Origin: Gluconobacter kondonii
Lineage (GTDB): Bacteria > Pseudomonadota > Alphaproteobacteria > Acetobacterales > Acetobacteraceae
Direction of reading: 5' to 3'
Assembly (NCBI RefSeq): GCF_002723995.1
Contig: NZ_BEWP01000004.1
Location: 124,001 to 188,000 of the forward strand
Length of the DNA stretch: 64,000 nt
The notes below the pieces were generated by a model that was given only the letters and a program-made list of their open reading frames with translations, did not search any database and was not told the origin of the DNA. Both the position numbers and the translations under genes were made by a program. Positions 1 through 9,064 of the stretch are shown piece after piece. Numbering within the stretch: position 1 is the stretch's first letter; the number at the start of each line of letters is the position of its first letter.

Positions 1-1
1 T

Positions 2-328
2 GTCGGCGGCCGCGCCACACGCTCCTGCATCACGCCGCTTTCCGCCGTGGAAGGCGCTTCGATCACCACGATCGAAGGGCTCGACCCGGAAGGCAACCAC
101 GTCGTGCAGGTCGCCTGGCGGGATCAGCAGGTGCCGCAGTGCGGCTACTGCCAGTCCGGTCAGATCATGCAGGCCGCAAGCCTCCTGAAGGACTATCCGA
201 ACCCGACTGACGATCAGATCGACGGCGTGATGGGCGGCAGCCTCTGTCGCTGCATGACCTATATCCGCATTCGCAAGGCCATCAAGGAAGCTGCTTCCAA
301 GCAGCAGGAAGGCGCCAACAATGGCTAA
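2..328 (+). CDS. (2Fe-2S)-binding subunit of molybdenum dehydrogenase (5' truncated by window edge)
   Basis: This is the C-terminal 108 residues of the small iron-sulfur subunit of an isoquinoline 1-oxidoreductase / aldehyde dehydrogenase type molybdoenzyme. It passes electrons from the molybdenum site to the next acceptor. The visible part holds the CGYCQSGQ motif and the later LCRC motif, which together ligate the second [2Fe-2S] cluster of this family. The plant-ferredoxin-like first cluster domain lies left of the window. The open frame runs in from base 2 with no start, so the gene is cut by the window and not degraded. Its stop overlaps the start of the large subunit in ATGGCTAA, which indicates translational coupling of the two subunits. 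Confidence 0.9.
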   Translation, partial: VGGRATRSCITPLSAVEGASITTIEGLDPEGNHVVQVAWRDQQVPQCGYCQSGQIMQAASLLKDYPNPTDDQIDGVMGGSLCRCMTYIRIRKAIKEAASKQQEGANNG

Positions 329-2636
329 AATCGAACAGATTGCGAAAAAGAGCGACGCCGCGCGCCTCTCCCGCCGCAACTTCCTGATGACGGCCGCTGG
401 CGGCGGACTGATGTTCGGTTTCGCCCGCAAGGCCGGTGCCGCCGTAACGCTGCCCTCCCCGATGCCGCCGGAAGCTGCGTTCGAGCCGAACATCTGGTGC
501 GCCATCGCCCCTGACGGCGCGATCAACGTCAACATCGTGCGCGCCGAAATGGGCCAGCATGTCGGCACGGCCCTCGCCCGCATCATCGCGGACGAAATGG
601 ACGCGAGCTGGGATAAGATCAAGATCACCGAAGTGGACACCGCCCCCAAATGGGCCGGGAAATACGTCACCGGTGGTTCTTGGTCCGTCTGGGACACATG
701 GGACACCTTCCGTCAGGCCGGTGCCGCAGCCCGCAGCGTGATGCTTGAAGAAGGCGCCAAGCTCCTCGGCACAACGCCGGAACGCTGCACCGTCAGCGAA
801 AGCGTTGTTTCTGCTGGCGGCAAGAGCGTGTCCTTCGGCGACATCGTGGCCCGCGCCAAGCCGACCCGGACCTTCACACCCGAAGAAATGGCGAAGCTGC
901 CGCTCAAGCCGGTCGCGGACCGCCGCCTCATCAGCAAGCCGGTCCCGGCGCTCGATATCCCGGACAAAACGACCGGCAAGGCCATTTACGGCATCGACGT
1001 CAAACTGGACGGCATGCTGTATGGCCGCCCGAAAATGCCGCCAACCCGCTATGCCTCGAAGGTCGTCTCCGTGGACGACAGCGCCGCGAAGAAAATTCCC
1101 GGCTATGAGCGCTATGTGGTTCTGGACGACCCGTCTGGAATCGTTCCGGGCTGGGTCGTGGCGCTGGCCAAGACCTATCCCGCAGCGATCCGCGCCGCCG
1201 ACGCCCTGAAAGTGCAGTGGAATCCCGGCCCGACGATCCATGTCTCCGAAGCGGACATCATCGAACATGGCCGCAAGCTGACGCTCAATCCGAAGAACGG
1301 CGCCTGCGTCTTTAATGACAAGGGCGTGGACGAAGCGCTTGCGATCCATCCCAATCAGGTCTTCGAACGCCGCTATACCTGCGCATCCGTCGCTCATTAC
1401 CAGCTTGAGCCGGTCAATGCCGTGGCGCGTCATATCGACGGCATGTGGGAAGTTCATACCGGCAACCAGTGGCAGTCCCTCATTCTGCCGCAGCTCGCCA
1501 AGTCGCTTCAGGTGCCCGAAGAGCAGGTCGTCATGCGCACCTATATGCTTGGCGGCGGCTTCGGGCGCCGTCTGAACGGCGATTACTGCATCCCGGCCGC
1601 TCTGGCCTCCAAGGCCATCGGTGGCGCTCCAGTCAAGCTGATCCTGACACGCTCCGACGACATGGAGCTGGACTCCATCCGCTCGCCGTCCTTCCAGAAC
1701 ATCAAGGTCGCGCTCGACAACGATCGCAAAAAGATCACGACCATGGACTATGTCGCGGTCGCGGGCTGGCCAACGCAGGTGATGGCTCCGGCCTTCCTCG
1801 CCACGGCTGAAGACGGGAAGAAATACGATCCGTTCGCCATCGCAGGCGCGGATCACTGGTATGACACAGGCCCGACGCGCGTCCGCGCCGTCAGCAACGA
1901 CCTTGCCAACGCCACCTTCCGTCCCGGCTGGCTGCGCTCGGTCAGCGCTGGCTGGACGCCCTGGGCACTGGAATCCTTCCTCGACGAGGTTGCTCATTCC
2001 ACGAAGCAGGACCCGCTGGAATTCCGTCTGTCCATGTTCACGGCGCAGGGCCGTAACGCAGGTCAGGCTCCGAATTCCGTGGGCGGCGCCAAGCGTCAGG
2101 CCGCCGTGCTCCAGCGTCTGGCTGACAAGATCGGTTACGGCAAGGAACAGCTTCCCGACGACACGGCCATCGGCATTGCTACCAGCTTCGGTCAGGAACG
2201 CGGCATGCCGACCTGGACAGCCGGTGCGGCGCAGGTTCATGTCGATCGCAAGACGGGCGTCGTCACCTGCCAGAAGCTCTGGCTTGTGCTGGATGCCGGA
2301 ATTATCGTTGATCCGGGCGGGGCACTTGCCCAGACCGAAGGCGCGGCACTCTGGGGCCTCAGCATGGCGATGTTCGAAGGCACCGAAATCGTCGATGGCA
2401 CGATCAAGGACCGCAACCTCAACACCTACACCCCGCTGCGTCTCCCAGACGTACCGGAGATGGACATCGAGTTCGTCCAGAACACCGAAAAGCCCACGGG
2501 CCTTGGTGAGCCGGGCGTTACGGTTGTCGCGCCCGCCATTGGCAACGCGATCTTCAACGCTGTCGGCGTCCGCCTGCGACACCTGCCGATGCGTCCAGCC
2601 GATGTGCGCCGCGAACTGCAACAGCACTCACGCTAA
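321..2636 (+). CDS. Molybdopterin-binding large subunit, isoquinoline 1-oxidoreductase beta-type (IorB-like) dehydrogenase
   Basis: This 771-residue catalytic subunit of a xanthine-oxidase-family dehydrogenase binds the molybdopterin cofactor and oxidises an aldehyde or N-heterocycle by hydroxylation. The N-terminus has a twin-arginine signal, SRRNFLM at residues 17-23, followed by a hydrophobic stretch, so the folded complex should be exported to the periplasm. The GGGFGRR motif near residue 410 and the GEPG motif near residue 728, whose Glu is the usual catalytic base, are intact. The length matches single-chain IorB proteins. In acetic acid bacteria such enzymes usually work with a membrane cytochrome c; none is visible here, so it may lie to the left. 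The substrate cannot be told from sequence. Confidence 0.9.
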   Translation: MAKIEQIAKKSDAARLSRRNFLMTAAGGGLMFGFARKAGAAVTLPSPMPPEAAFEPNIWCAIAPDGAINVNIVRAEMGQHVGTALARIIADEMDASWDKIKITEVDTAPKWAGKYVTGGSWSVWDTWDTFRQAGAAARSVMLEEGAKLLGTTPERCTVSESVVSAGGKSVSFGDIVARAKPTRTFTPEEMAKLPLKPVADRRLISKPVPALDIPDKTTGKAIYGIDVKLDGMLYGRPKMPPTRYASKVVSVDDSAAKKIPGYERYVVLDDPSGIVPGWVVALAKTYPAAIRAADALKVQWNPGPTIHVSEADIIEHGRKLTLNPKNGACVFNDKGVDEALAIHPNQVFERRYTCASVAHYQLEPVNAVARHIDGMWEVHTGNQWQSLILPQLAKSLQVPEEQVVMRTYMLGGGFGRRLNGDYCIPAALASKAIGGAPVKLILTRSDDMELDSIRSPSFQNIKVALDNDRKKITTMDYVAVAGWPTQVMAPAFLATAEDGKKYDPFAIAGADHWYDTGPTRVRAVSNDLANATFRPGWLRSVSAGWTPWALESFLDEVAHSTKQDPLEFRLSMFTAQGRNAGQAPNSVGGAKRQAAVLQRLADKIGYGKEQLPDDTAIGIATSFGQERGMPTWTAGAAQVHVDRKTGVVTCQKLWLVLDAGIIVDPGGALAQTEGAALWGLSMAMFEGTEIVDGTIKDRNLNTYTPLRLPDVPEMDIEFVQNTEKPTGLGEPGVTVVAPAIGNAIFNAVGVRLRHLPMRPADVRRELQQHSR

Positions 2637-2653
2637 GCCGTCAGCCAATCAGG

Positions 2654-2690
2654 AAAAGGCCGTAGCCCCAGCCGGGACTGCGGCCTTTTT
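2654..2690 (+). terminator. Rho-independent terminator after the molybdenum dehydrogenase genes
   Basis: A 9-bp stem (AAAAGGCCG with CGGCCTTTT) closes an 18-base loop that can pair further, and is followed by T residues. It lies 18 bases after the large-subunit stop. Confidence 0.8.
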
Positions 2691-2823
2691 CATACAGGAC
2701 CACAGACCCGAACCCGTCATCCGGGCAGGAGGGTCTTGCCAAGCCCCCCGAAAGTCGTGACAGACTGCAGTGTTCTGGACCCAACAGGCCCCGAACACTG
2801 CGCCGCCGGGAAAAGGACAAACT

Positions 2824-3417
2824 GTGAGCTGGTTTTACGAAGACCATGGCACCCGCAAGGGACCGGTGTCCGCAGACGGCATGAAAGCCCTCGTGACCGA
2901 AGGCATCATCGGGCATTCCACCCTGTGCTGGACCGAGGATTTCGGCGGTGAATGGCACCCTGCTGGAAGCTGCGCTTTCTGGCCTCCGCAACCCGAGGGC
3001 GTTCCTCCGGCCCTCCCGGCCAGCCTGATCTCGAACCGCTGGCTATGGCTCAGTCTGGTCGGGCCGTTTTTCGGCAGCATGGCGGTCAGTGTCCTTCAGG
3101 GTTTCGGACTCGTCCCCGATTTCGCCAGCAATTTCGCGTCCATGATCGTGAGCATCGGCATTTTCTATATGGCCCTTGTCATGGACCGTCGTAGCCTGCT
3201 CGCTGCAGGTTTTCGTCCCGGCACGATCCTGTGGATCCTGCTGCCACCGCTTTATTTCTGGCGCCGCATCCAAATTGTCGGACACGGCATGCTGCTCTTT
3301 TTCCTGTCGGTTCTGGTATTTCTGTGCGAGTTCGTTCCCGCGCTCACCACGGGGTGGCACATCTTTCCAGATGTCGGCCTGTCGGATTACGTCTCCCGCC
3401 GCTACTACGAGCTGTAA
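2824..3417 (+). CDS. GYF_2-domain membrane protein of unknown function
   Basis: About 197 residues. The first 55 or so residues (WFYEDHGTRKGPVS, then GIIGHSTLCWTEDF and EWHPAG) match the GYF_2/DUF4339 pattern of a W-Y...GP motif followed by a conserved W. The rest contains about four hydrophobic segments separated by short loops, so the N-terminal domain is probably tethered to the inner membrane. I chose the GTG at 2824 because a GGGAAAAGGA Shine-Dalgarno-like run sits just upstream and the domain begins directly with WFY; an in-frame ATG at 2770 would add 18 unrelated residues. GYF_2 domains are thought to bind peptides; no partner is evident. The gene converges on the glycosyltransferase at 3421 with only 3 bases between them and no terminator. 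Confidence 0.75.
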   Translation: MSWFYEDHGTRKGPVSADGMKALVTEGIIGHSTLCWTEDFGGEWHPAGSCAFWPPQPEGVPPALPASLISNRWLWLSLVGPFFGSMAVSVLQGFGLVPDFASNFASMIVSIGIFYMALVMDRRSLLAAGFRPGTILWILLPPLYFWRRIQIVGHGMLLFFLSVLVFLCEFVPALTTGWHIFPDVGLSDYVSRRYYEL

Positions 3418-3420
3418 GGT

Positions 3421-4461
3421 TCAGCAGTACCGGCGGTAAAAAGCCTCGACGCTGCTTGCCGCCGTGGCGATCCGGTAACGGGACATATCCCACTGACGCG
3501 GCGCCGCAGTTTCAAGACGGCGCAACCCGGCCGTAAGTGCTTCCAGACAGTCAGACGGCAGCAAACATTCCGGTGCATCTGCCAGAATATCCTTCACCCC
3601 ACCCGCCGCCGTCGCACAGACCGGCAACCCGGCCTCCATGGCTTCCAGCAGCACCAGCCCGAACGGTTCATGACGTGAGGGCACGACGAACGCATCAAAC
3701 GCGGCCAGAAGATCGGGCATGTCCGTGCGATAGCCGGTGAAAAGAATGTCCGCCCGGCCCTGCGCCGCTTTTTGCAGCGCACACCGTTCCGGGCCATCCC
3801 CGACCAGGACAAGCCGGGTCTCGGGTCTGAGACCGGCCTGTTTCCAGGCCTTTATCAGAAGCTGGAAATTCTTTTCCTCGACCATCCGACCGGCGGTCCC
3901 GATCACGACCCCGCCCTCGGGAATACGCCATTCAAGCCGCATCCGTTCCCGCAAAGCCGCACGGCATGCCGCCGTAGATTGGGGAGGAACCGTCCAGTTG
4001 GGGATCAGCGCACAGGCTTCGCGCTGTCGTTCCGGCAGAACATCGCGCTGCCAGGACGCGATGCAGACCAGCCCGTCATGCGTGCCATAGCTGCGACCGC
4101 GATAGGAGGTGTGCAACGTCGCAACGACAGGCACCGACCCCGCAAGCCCCGCCCGGCGCAGCCAACTCGCCCGAGCAGAGGCCCGTCCAAGATGGGTATG
4201 GACGATATCGTGCCGCCCGCTGCGAAGCTCGGTAGCCAGTGCGGGCAGATAACCCGCACGCCCAGCCCGCACGATTTTCACATCAGGACACAGAAACCCC
4301 TGAATGTCCCCGCCCGTGCGCGCATCGGTCGTCCTGCGTTCCAGAAGCAGCGTGACGTCATGGCTCCGCGCCTGAATGGCGGAGAGTTCCGCAAGATGCC
4401 GCTCCGTTCCCGCAAATTCCCGGGTCGAGAGACAATGCAGAATTCGCAGTCGGGATGTCAC
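3421..4461 (-). CDS. Glycosyltransferase family 4 (GT-B fold)
   Basis: A 346-residue retaining glycosyltransferase with two Rossmann domains. The N-terminal half has the acceptor-side opening LHCLSTREFAGTERHLAEL. The C-terminal half has VIGTAGRMVEEKNFQLLIKA, LVGDGPE and the HEPFGLVLLEAMEAG stretch, which is the E-x7-E nucleotide-sugar motif of GT4 enzymes. The start is a GTG with AAGGA six bases upstream. The membrane-protein gene at 4501 lies 39 bases upstream on the same strand, so the two are probably co-transcribed. The acceptor is unknown; a lipid-linked or surface glycan is the usual role. Confidence 0.85.
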   Translation of the reverse strand: MTSRLRILHCLSTREFAGTERHLAELSAIQARSHDVTLLLERRTTDARTGGDIQGFLCPDVKIVRAGRAGYLPALATELRSGRHDIVHTHLGRASARASWLRRAGLAGSVPVVATLHTSYRGRSYGTHDGLVCIASWQRDVLPERQREACALIPNWTVPPQSTAACRAALRERMRLEWRIPEGGVVIGTAGRMVEEKNFQLLIKAWKQAGLRPETRLVLVGDGPERCALQKAAQGRADILFTGYRTDMPDLLAAFDAFVVPSRHEPFGLVLLEAMEAGLPVCATAAGGVKDILADAPECLLPSDCLEALTAGLRRLETAAPRQWDMSRYRIATAASSVEAFYRRYC

Positions 4462-4500
4462 GCGCGTGTTCCTTGAAGGGCGTGGCGAGGAAACTGGATG

Positions 4501-5040
4501 TCAGGAGTTCAACCGGCCCCCGGCCGTGCCCCAGACGCCTTCGATGATCGGGCCGCTACGGCTGGACATGCGCTGCAAGGGGGGGCGCGGCTGGCAGGCC
4601 ACCAGATAAAGGCCAATGGTAAAGAGAAGCTGGGAAATCGTCGTCAGCTGCGTTACCAGCCAGACGAAATCGGGCTCCCCCAGCCCCCGGAAAAGCTGAT
4701 ACGCCAGAAAGGCCAGAGACAGCAGCCGCATGGCCCGCAGCAACGGTCGCAGCGGATTGAGCATTCCAGGCCGCACCATGGGCGCAGAACGTCGCATCCC
4801 CAGAAAGAACGCCAGACTGACGCACCAGATCAGCGTGCTGTCGATCATGTTGCCCAGACTGGCCCCGAACAGCAGCATCGGCAGCAAAAGGGACAGTCCC
4901 TCCAGCATCAGCGCCCCGAGCTGACAGCTCAGGCCGAGATGGAGGGGCGTCAGGCGCGCGGGAAGACGATCCGCCAGAGGCTGGAACAGCCGGTCGAGCA
5001 GCCAGTCATCCATTTGAGCAATGCGTTCAGGTAAAGTCAT
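4501..5040 (-). CDS. Small polytopic membrane protein, possibly a degenerate CDP-alcohol phosphatidyltransferase relative
   Basis: About 179 residues with several long hydrophobic segments. The opening LLDRLFQPLADRLPARLTPLHLGL resembles the start of CDP-alcohol phosphatidyltransferases, where a cytoplasmic helix precedes the first membrane segment. However, I cannot find the D-G-x2-A-R...G-x3-D-x3-D catalytic signature. The protein is therefore either an inactive member or something else. I chose the ATG at 5040; a GTG at 5076 preceded by GAAGAAAAAA would add 12 residues and cannot be excluded. It lies just upstream of the GT4 gene, so a role in lipid-linked glycan assembly is possible but is inference. 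Confidence 0.55.
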   Translation of the reverse strand: MTLPERIAQMDDWLLDRLFQPLADRLPARLTPLHLGLSCQLGALMLEGLSLLLPMLLFGASLGNMIDSTLIWCVSLAFFLGMRRSAPMVRPGMLNPLRPLLRAMRLLSLAFLAYQLFRGLGEPDFVWLVTQLTTISQLLFTIGLYLVACQPRPPLQRMSSRSGPIIEGVWGTAGGRLNS

Positions 5041-5205
5041 CACACATCTTTTATCCGCCTCTCCGCTCTGCTGCACATAATTTTTTCTTCATCCGACCGT
5101 CAGATACAGCGCTTCAGACACGGGTTACATATGGTGGACAGAAACCGGCGTAACAGCTTTACTCTTTTGTGAAGATACGTTTCTCCTCAGGAAAGTTCTG
5201 AACCG

Positions 5206-7905
5206 ATGTCCGCACTCTCCCGCCTTTCCCGCCTGTCGCTGCTGGCAGCCACCATGCTTGCCCCTCCGGTTCTGGCGGGCGCGCATGCCGCACCTGAAGC
5301 GGCACCAGTGGCGAGTGCCGCTCCGGCGACGGTCACGCGGGCAACACTGTCCAATGGACTGCGGGTGATCGTGGTGCGTGACACGCTCGCCCCGGTCGTG
5401 CAGACCATGCTGAATTACGAGACGGGCTCCGTGAATGCGCCAAAGGGCTTTCCCGGTACAGCCCATGCGCTCGAACACATGATGTTCAACGGCTCAAAGA
5501 CCCTCTCGCGCGACCAGCTTTCCACCATCAGCGCGCAGCTCGGCAACAACGACAACGCCGACACGACCTCGGACGTCACACAATATTACTTCAAGGCCCC
5601 CGCCAGCGATCTGGACGTTCTGCTGAAAATCGAAGCCGGACGGATGCGCGGCCTGAACATTACCGAAGCCGAATGGGCGCATGAGAAAGGCGCGATCGAA
5701 CAGGAAGTCTCGCGCGATCTCTCCAGCCCGATCTACCGCTACCTCTCACAGATCCGCGCCGCCCTGTACGCGGGCACACCCTACGAACACGACGCGCTCG
5801 GCACGCGCCCGTCCTTTGACGCGACCACTGCTCCGCTGCTGAAAAAATTCTATGACACATGGTACACGCCCAACAATGCCGTTCTGGTCATCACCGGCGA
5901 CGTGGACCCGCAGGAAACGCTGAAAAAGGTCGAGGCCGCTTTCGGCAGCATTCCGGCCAACACCCTTCCCGAACGCGGCACCGTCTCCCCGACCCCGGCC
6001 AAGGCCCAGAGCATTTCCCTCGACACCGACCTGCCGATTGGTCTCGTGACGATGGCATGGCGGATGCCGGGACAGCGGGACCCCGATTATGCGGCGACAA
6101 CCCTGCTCGCAGACGCCATCAGCAGCCAGCGCGCCGCCCTGTTCGCCCTCGTACCTGAAGGCAAGGCACTCGATACGGGCTTTATGTATGATCCCGATGC
6201 GCAGGCCGGGCTGGGCGTCGTGTATGCCGGCTTCCCCAAAGGCGCCAATCCCGACGGACTGCGGACAGCCGTCGCGGCTATCATGGAGAATTTCCGCACG
6301 CACGGCATCCCTGCCGAACTGATCGAAGCCGCCCGCCGCAAGGAAATCGCAGCGCTTGAGTTCAACGCCAACAGCATTTCCGGCCTCGCCGAAAGCTGGT
6401 CGCAGGCCGTTGCCATCCAGCATCTGAACGACCCGCAGGACATGCTCGCCGCTTTCCGCAGCGTTACGAAGGAACAGGTCGACGCGCTGGCGAAAAAACT
6501 GCTCGACCCGGCCCATGCCATCAGCGCGACCCTGACGCCAAGCGCTTCGGGCAAACCCGTGGGCCAGAAGGGCTTCGGCGGTGCAGAATCCTTCAATACC
6601 CCCCCTGCGGGCAAAGTCACCCTGCCGGACTGGGCGCAGCAGGCTCTTGCCCGTCTGACGATCCCTGCCGCAGCACCTCTGCCCACGACATACACGCTGC
6701 CCAACGGACTGCATCTTCTCGTTCAACCCGAACATGTCAGCCATACGATCGAGCTGATCGGCAGCATCCGCCAGAACGCTGATCTCGAACAGCCTGCCGG
6801 TCAGGAAGGTGTGGCAGGCGTGACGGAGCAGATGTTCCTCTACGGCAGCAAGACGCATGACCGTCTGGCCCTCGCCCGCGCGCTCGATGACCTTTCGGCA
6901 GACGAAGAAGCCGGTCCGTCCTTCTCGCTGAGCACGCTGACGCCGAACTTCGAGAAGGGCCTCGCCCTGCTGGCCGATCACGAACTGAACCCGGCTTTCC
7001 CGGAAAAAGCGTTCCACGTCACCCAGCTACAGGCCGCGCAAGCACAGGCCGGTGAACTTCAGTCGCCCGGCTACCGCTTTGGCCGCGCCACCCGCAAGGC
7101 GCTCGTTCCCCCGCAGGACCCCACCCTGCGTGAAGCCACGCCTGCCACGATCAGCAAGCTCACACTGGCGGACGTTCAGGCCTATTATGCCCATACTTAC
7201 CGCCCCGACCTGACCACCATCGTGATCGTCGGCGACATCACCCCCGAAGCCGCGAAGGCCGACGTCGAAAAGGCGTTCGGGGGCTGGAAAGCCGTGGGGC
7301 CCAAGCCTGACGTCGATCTGCCCGCAATTCCCCTCAGCCGCGCCTCTCAGGCCGTGGTCGCGGATCCGGGCCGTTCGCAGGACGAAGTCAAACTCGTCGA
7401 GACCATCGGCATGAAAGTGACCGACCCGGACCGTCACGCTCTTGCCGTTGGCAACACGATCCTCGGAGACGGGTTCTCCTCGCGCCTGATGCAGGATCTG
7501 CGCGTCAAAACGGGCTATGTGTACGGTGCAGGAAGCGGTTTCAATTATTCCCGAACCCGCAGCGGCTTCGGCATTACATTCGGCGCTGATCCGGACAAGG
7601 TCAGCAAGGCGCGGGCGCTTGCCGTCAAGGACGTAGAGGACATGCGGACCACTCCCGTCTCGCAGGAAAGCCTCGACCTCGCCAAGGCCACCCTTCTGCG
7701 CAGCCAGCCCATGTCCCGCGCCAGCTTCAGCGCCCTGGCCGGAAGCTATCTGTCCCTGATCGCGCTAGACCTGCCACTCGACAGTCAGGCCAAAGCCGCG
7801 CAGGCCATCTATGACATGACACCGCAGCAGGTGCAGGCTGCTTTCCGCAAATGGGTCCGCCCGACCGATCTCGCCCAGATCGTCATGGGGCCACAGCCGA
7901 ACTGA
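5206..7905 (+). CDS. Exported M16-family zinc metallopeptidase, fused active and inactive halves
   Basis: 899 residues. A signal peptide (residues 1-28, ending AGAHA) sends it to the periplasm. The N-terminal M16 domain has the inverted zinc motif H87-x-x-E90-H91 and the distal ligand E167, exactly 76 residues after H91, so this half should be catalytic. The C-terminal half repeats the fold from about residue 500, but the corresponding stretch reads [11 protein letters not shown], with no HxxEH. It should be the inactive clamp partner. Family members degrade short unstructured peptides, and this single-chain arrangement resembles pitrilysin and the YmxG/PqqL types. It is monocistronic, with a strong terminator 17 bases after the stop. 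Confidence 0.9.
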   Translation: MSALSRLSRLSLLAATMLAPPVLAGAHAAPEAAPVASAAPATVTRATLSNGLRVIVVRDTLAPVVQTMLNYETGSVNAPKGFPGTAHALEHMMFNGSKTLSRDQLSTISAQLGNNDNADTTSDVTQYYFKAPASDLDVLLKIEAGRMRGLNITEAEWAHEKGAIEQEVSRDLSSPIYRYLSQIRAALYAGTPYEHDALGTRPSFDATTAPLLKKFYDTWYTPNNAVLVITGDVDPQETLKKVEAAFGSIPANTLPERGTVSPTPAKAQSISLDTDLPIGLVTMAWRMPGQRDPDYAATTLLADAISSQRAALFALVPEGKALDTGFMYDPDAQAGLGVVYAGFPKGANPDGLRTAVAAIMENFRTHGIPAELIEAARRKEIAALEFNANSISGLAESWSQAVAIQHLNDPQDMLAAFRSVTKEQVDALAKKLLDPAHAISATLTPSASGKPVGQKGFGGAESFNTPPAGKVTLPDWAQQALARLTIPAAAPLPTTYTLPNGLHLLVQPEHVSHTIELIGSIRQNADLEQPAGQEGVAGVTEQMFLYGSKTHDRLALARALDDLSADEEAGPSFSLSTLTPNFEKGLALLADHELNPAFPEKAFHVTQLQAAQAQAGELQSPGYRFGRATRKALVPPQDPTLREATPATISKLTLADVQAYYAHTYRPDLTTIVIVGDITPEAAKADVEKAFGGWKAVGPKPDVDLPAIPLSRASQAVVADPGRSQDEVKLVETIGMKVTDPDRHALAVGNTILGDGFSSRLMQDLRVKTGYVYGAGSGFNYSRTRSGFGITFGADPDKVSKARALAVKDVEDMRTTPVSQESLDLAKATLLRSQPMSRASFSALAGSYLSLIALDLPLDSQAKAAQAIYDMTPQQVQAAFRKWVRPTDLAQIVMGPQPN

Positions 7906-7921
7906 ACTGGCTTTCAAACAC

Positions 7922-7955
7922 AAAAGGCCGCGGAAGCAGTTCCGCGGCCTTTTTT
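7922..7955. terminator. Strong bidirectional terminator
   Basis: A perfect 14-bp stem (7922-7935 with 7940-7953) has a 4-base loop and A and T runs on its two sides. It separates the rightward M16 peptidase from the leftward glycosyltransferase operon and can serve both. Confidence 0.9.
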
Positions 7956-7978
7956 ATGAGGGTCGTCCTGAAGGAGGG

Positions 7979-9016
7979 TCAGTCGATCAAGCCCTCGTCT
8001 TTCAGAACACGCAGCGCATACTGAATGCGGTGCCGGTACAGATGCTCAGCCTGCGTCCGCGCCTGCGCCTTGCGCGCCATCTTCACACGCAGTTCGTTGT
8101 TGTCGAGATAGGTTGCGACCAGCCGCTCAAAATCAACACGGTTCGAGAAAACCGGGATTTCATCAGCCGAATAATAACGGCGGATTTCATGGGTGTCCTC
8201 ATGGAACACCTGAAACGCCCCGGCCAGCGCAGCCTCGAATGTCCGCGGCCCCGGCGTGGAAGGCGCAATGATGAAGCGCTTGTTCTCAAAGCTCAGCGAG
8301 CGCCCCAGATTCAATACCAGTTTGGAACGGCGATACAGCTCGACAAGCTGGGACTTCTCGATCCGGGCATCAGAAAATCCGATCCCAAGTTCTCCCCAGC
8401 CCGGGCCAACGATCTTAATGTTCAGATCCCGCAATGCTGGCAGGAGATTGCGGACGATATCCTTGCGATTGGTGAAGGCAACACCACAGAACAGGACGTC
8501 GATCGTCTTTTCCGCATGATCTTCGATCTCGCCGTAATGCAGCTTGGGGCAGGCCGCCAGCGGCAGATGGAACACCCTATCGCGCTGGTAGAAATTATGG
8601 CCCCAGCGATCACAGGAGAAAATCACATCGAAATCGTCGGCAATGCGATAGTTCGCATCCTGCTCGTAGGGGTCTTCCGTCGCCCAAAAGACCGTTACAG
8701 CGCCGATCTTCTTCGCTTCACGACAAACCTCACCGAAATAGGTGCTTTCGGGAAGATAGGAGCCGATGGCAAAGACGATCGTCGGCTTGAGGAACCGGAT
8801 GGAGCTGGCTGCGGCCGAGATATGAACGGCCGTGACATTGTCCTCGCCAAAACAGTCCGCCCAGCCATCCATGATGGACTCACGGATCTGGGTGTTGGCC
8901 TGACTTTCATAGCGCCCACCGCTACAGACGAGCACACGTCCGCTCATTCCGGCTGTTGCGCTGTTCAGCACACTGGCGTTTTCGATTTCCACGACCGCGT
9001 CATTCACTGCGTCCAT
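7979..9016 (-). CDS. CgeB-like glycosyltransferase, stand-alone
   Basis: 345 residues of the CgeB / glycosyltransferase-family-1-like type. Visible landmarks are VLVCSGGRYESQ, FWATEDPYEQD, FHLPLAACPKLH, DVLFCGVAFTNRKDIV, the donor-site-like TPGPRTFEAALAGAFQV, and a closing LYRHRIQYALRVL. It is the last gene of a three-gene leftward operon, 48 bases downstream of the 996-residue protein and preceded by GGGAAGG next to its ATG. The same landmarks in the same order recur in the N-terminal third of the protein encoded at 12080-15427, so the two are paralogues. The substrate is unknown. Confidence 0.75.
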   Translation of the reverse strand: MDAVNDAVVEIENASVLNSATAGMSGRVLVCSGGRYESQANTQIRESIMDGWADCFGEDNVTAVHISAAASSIRFLKPTIVFAIGSYLPESTYFGEVCREAKKIGAVTVFWATEDPYEQDANYRIADDFDVIFSCDRWGHNFYQRDRVFHLPLAACPKLHYGEIEDHAEKTIDVLFCGVAFTNRKDIVRNLLPALRDLNIKIVGPGWGELGIGFSDARIEKSQLVELYRRSKLVLNLGRSLSFENKRFIIAPSTPGPRTFEAALAGAFQVFHEDTHEIRRYYSADEIPVFSNRVDFERLVATYLDNNELRVKMARKAQARTQAEHLYRHRIQYALRVLKDEGLID

Positions 9017-9064
9017 AACCTTCCCGCTCTCCCCAAACTTTTAAAACCGGTCGTATCCGGTCCG

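Noticed and set aside
282-2627. Very long open frame (about 780 codons) opposite the molybdopterin subunit gene
   Set aside because: Antisense to a clear IorB-like gene in high-GC DNA. The translation is Arg/Gly/Asp/Val-rich with no recognisable domain or upstream ribosome site.
5746-7017. 423-codon frame opposite the M16 peptidase
   Set aside because: The plus strand has the intact zinc motifs; the antisense frame shows no family features.
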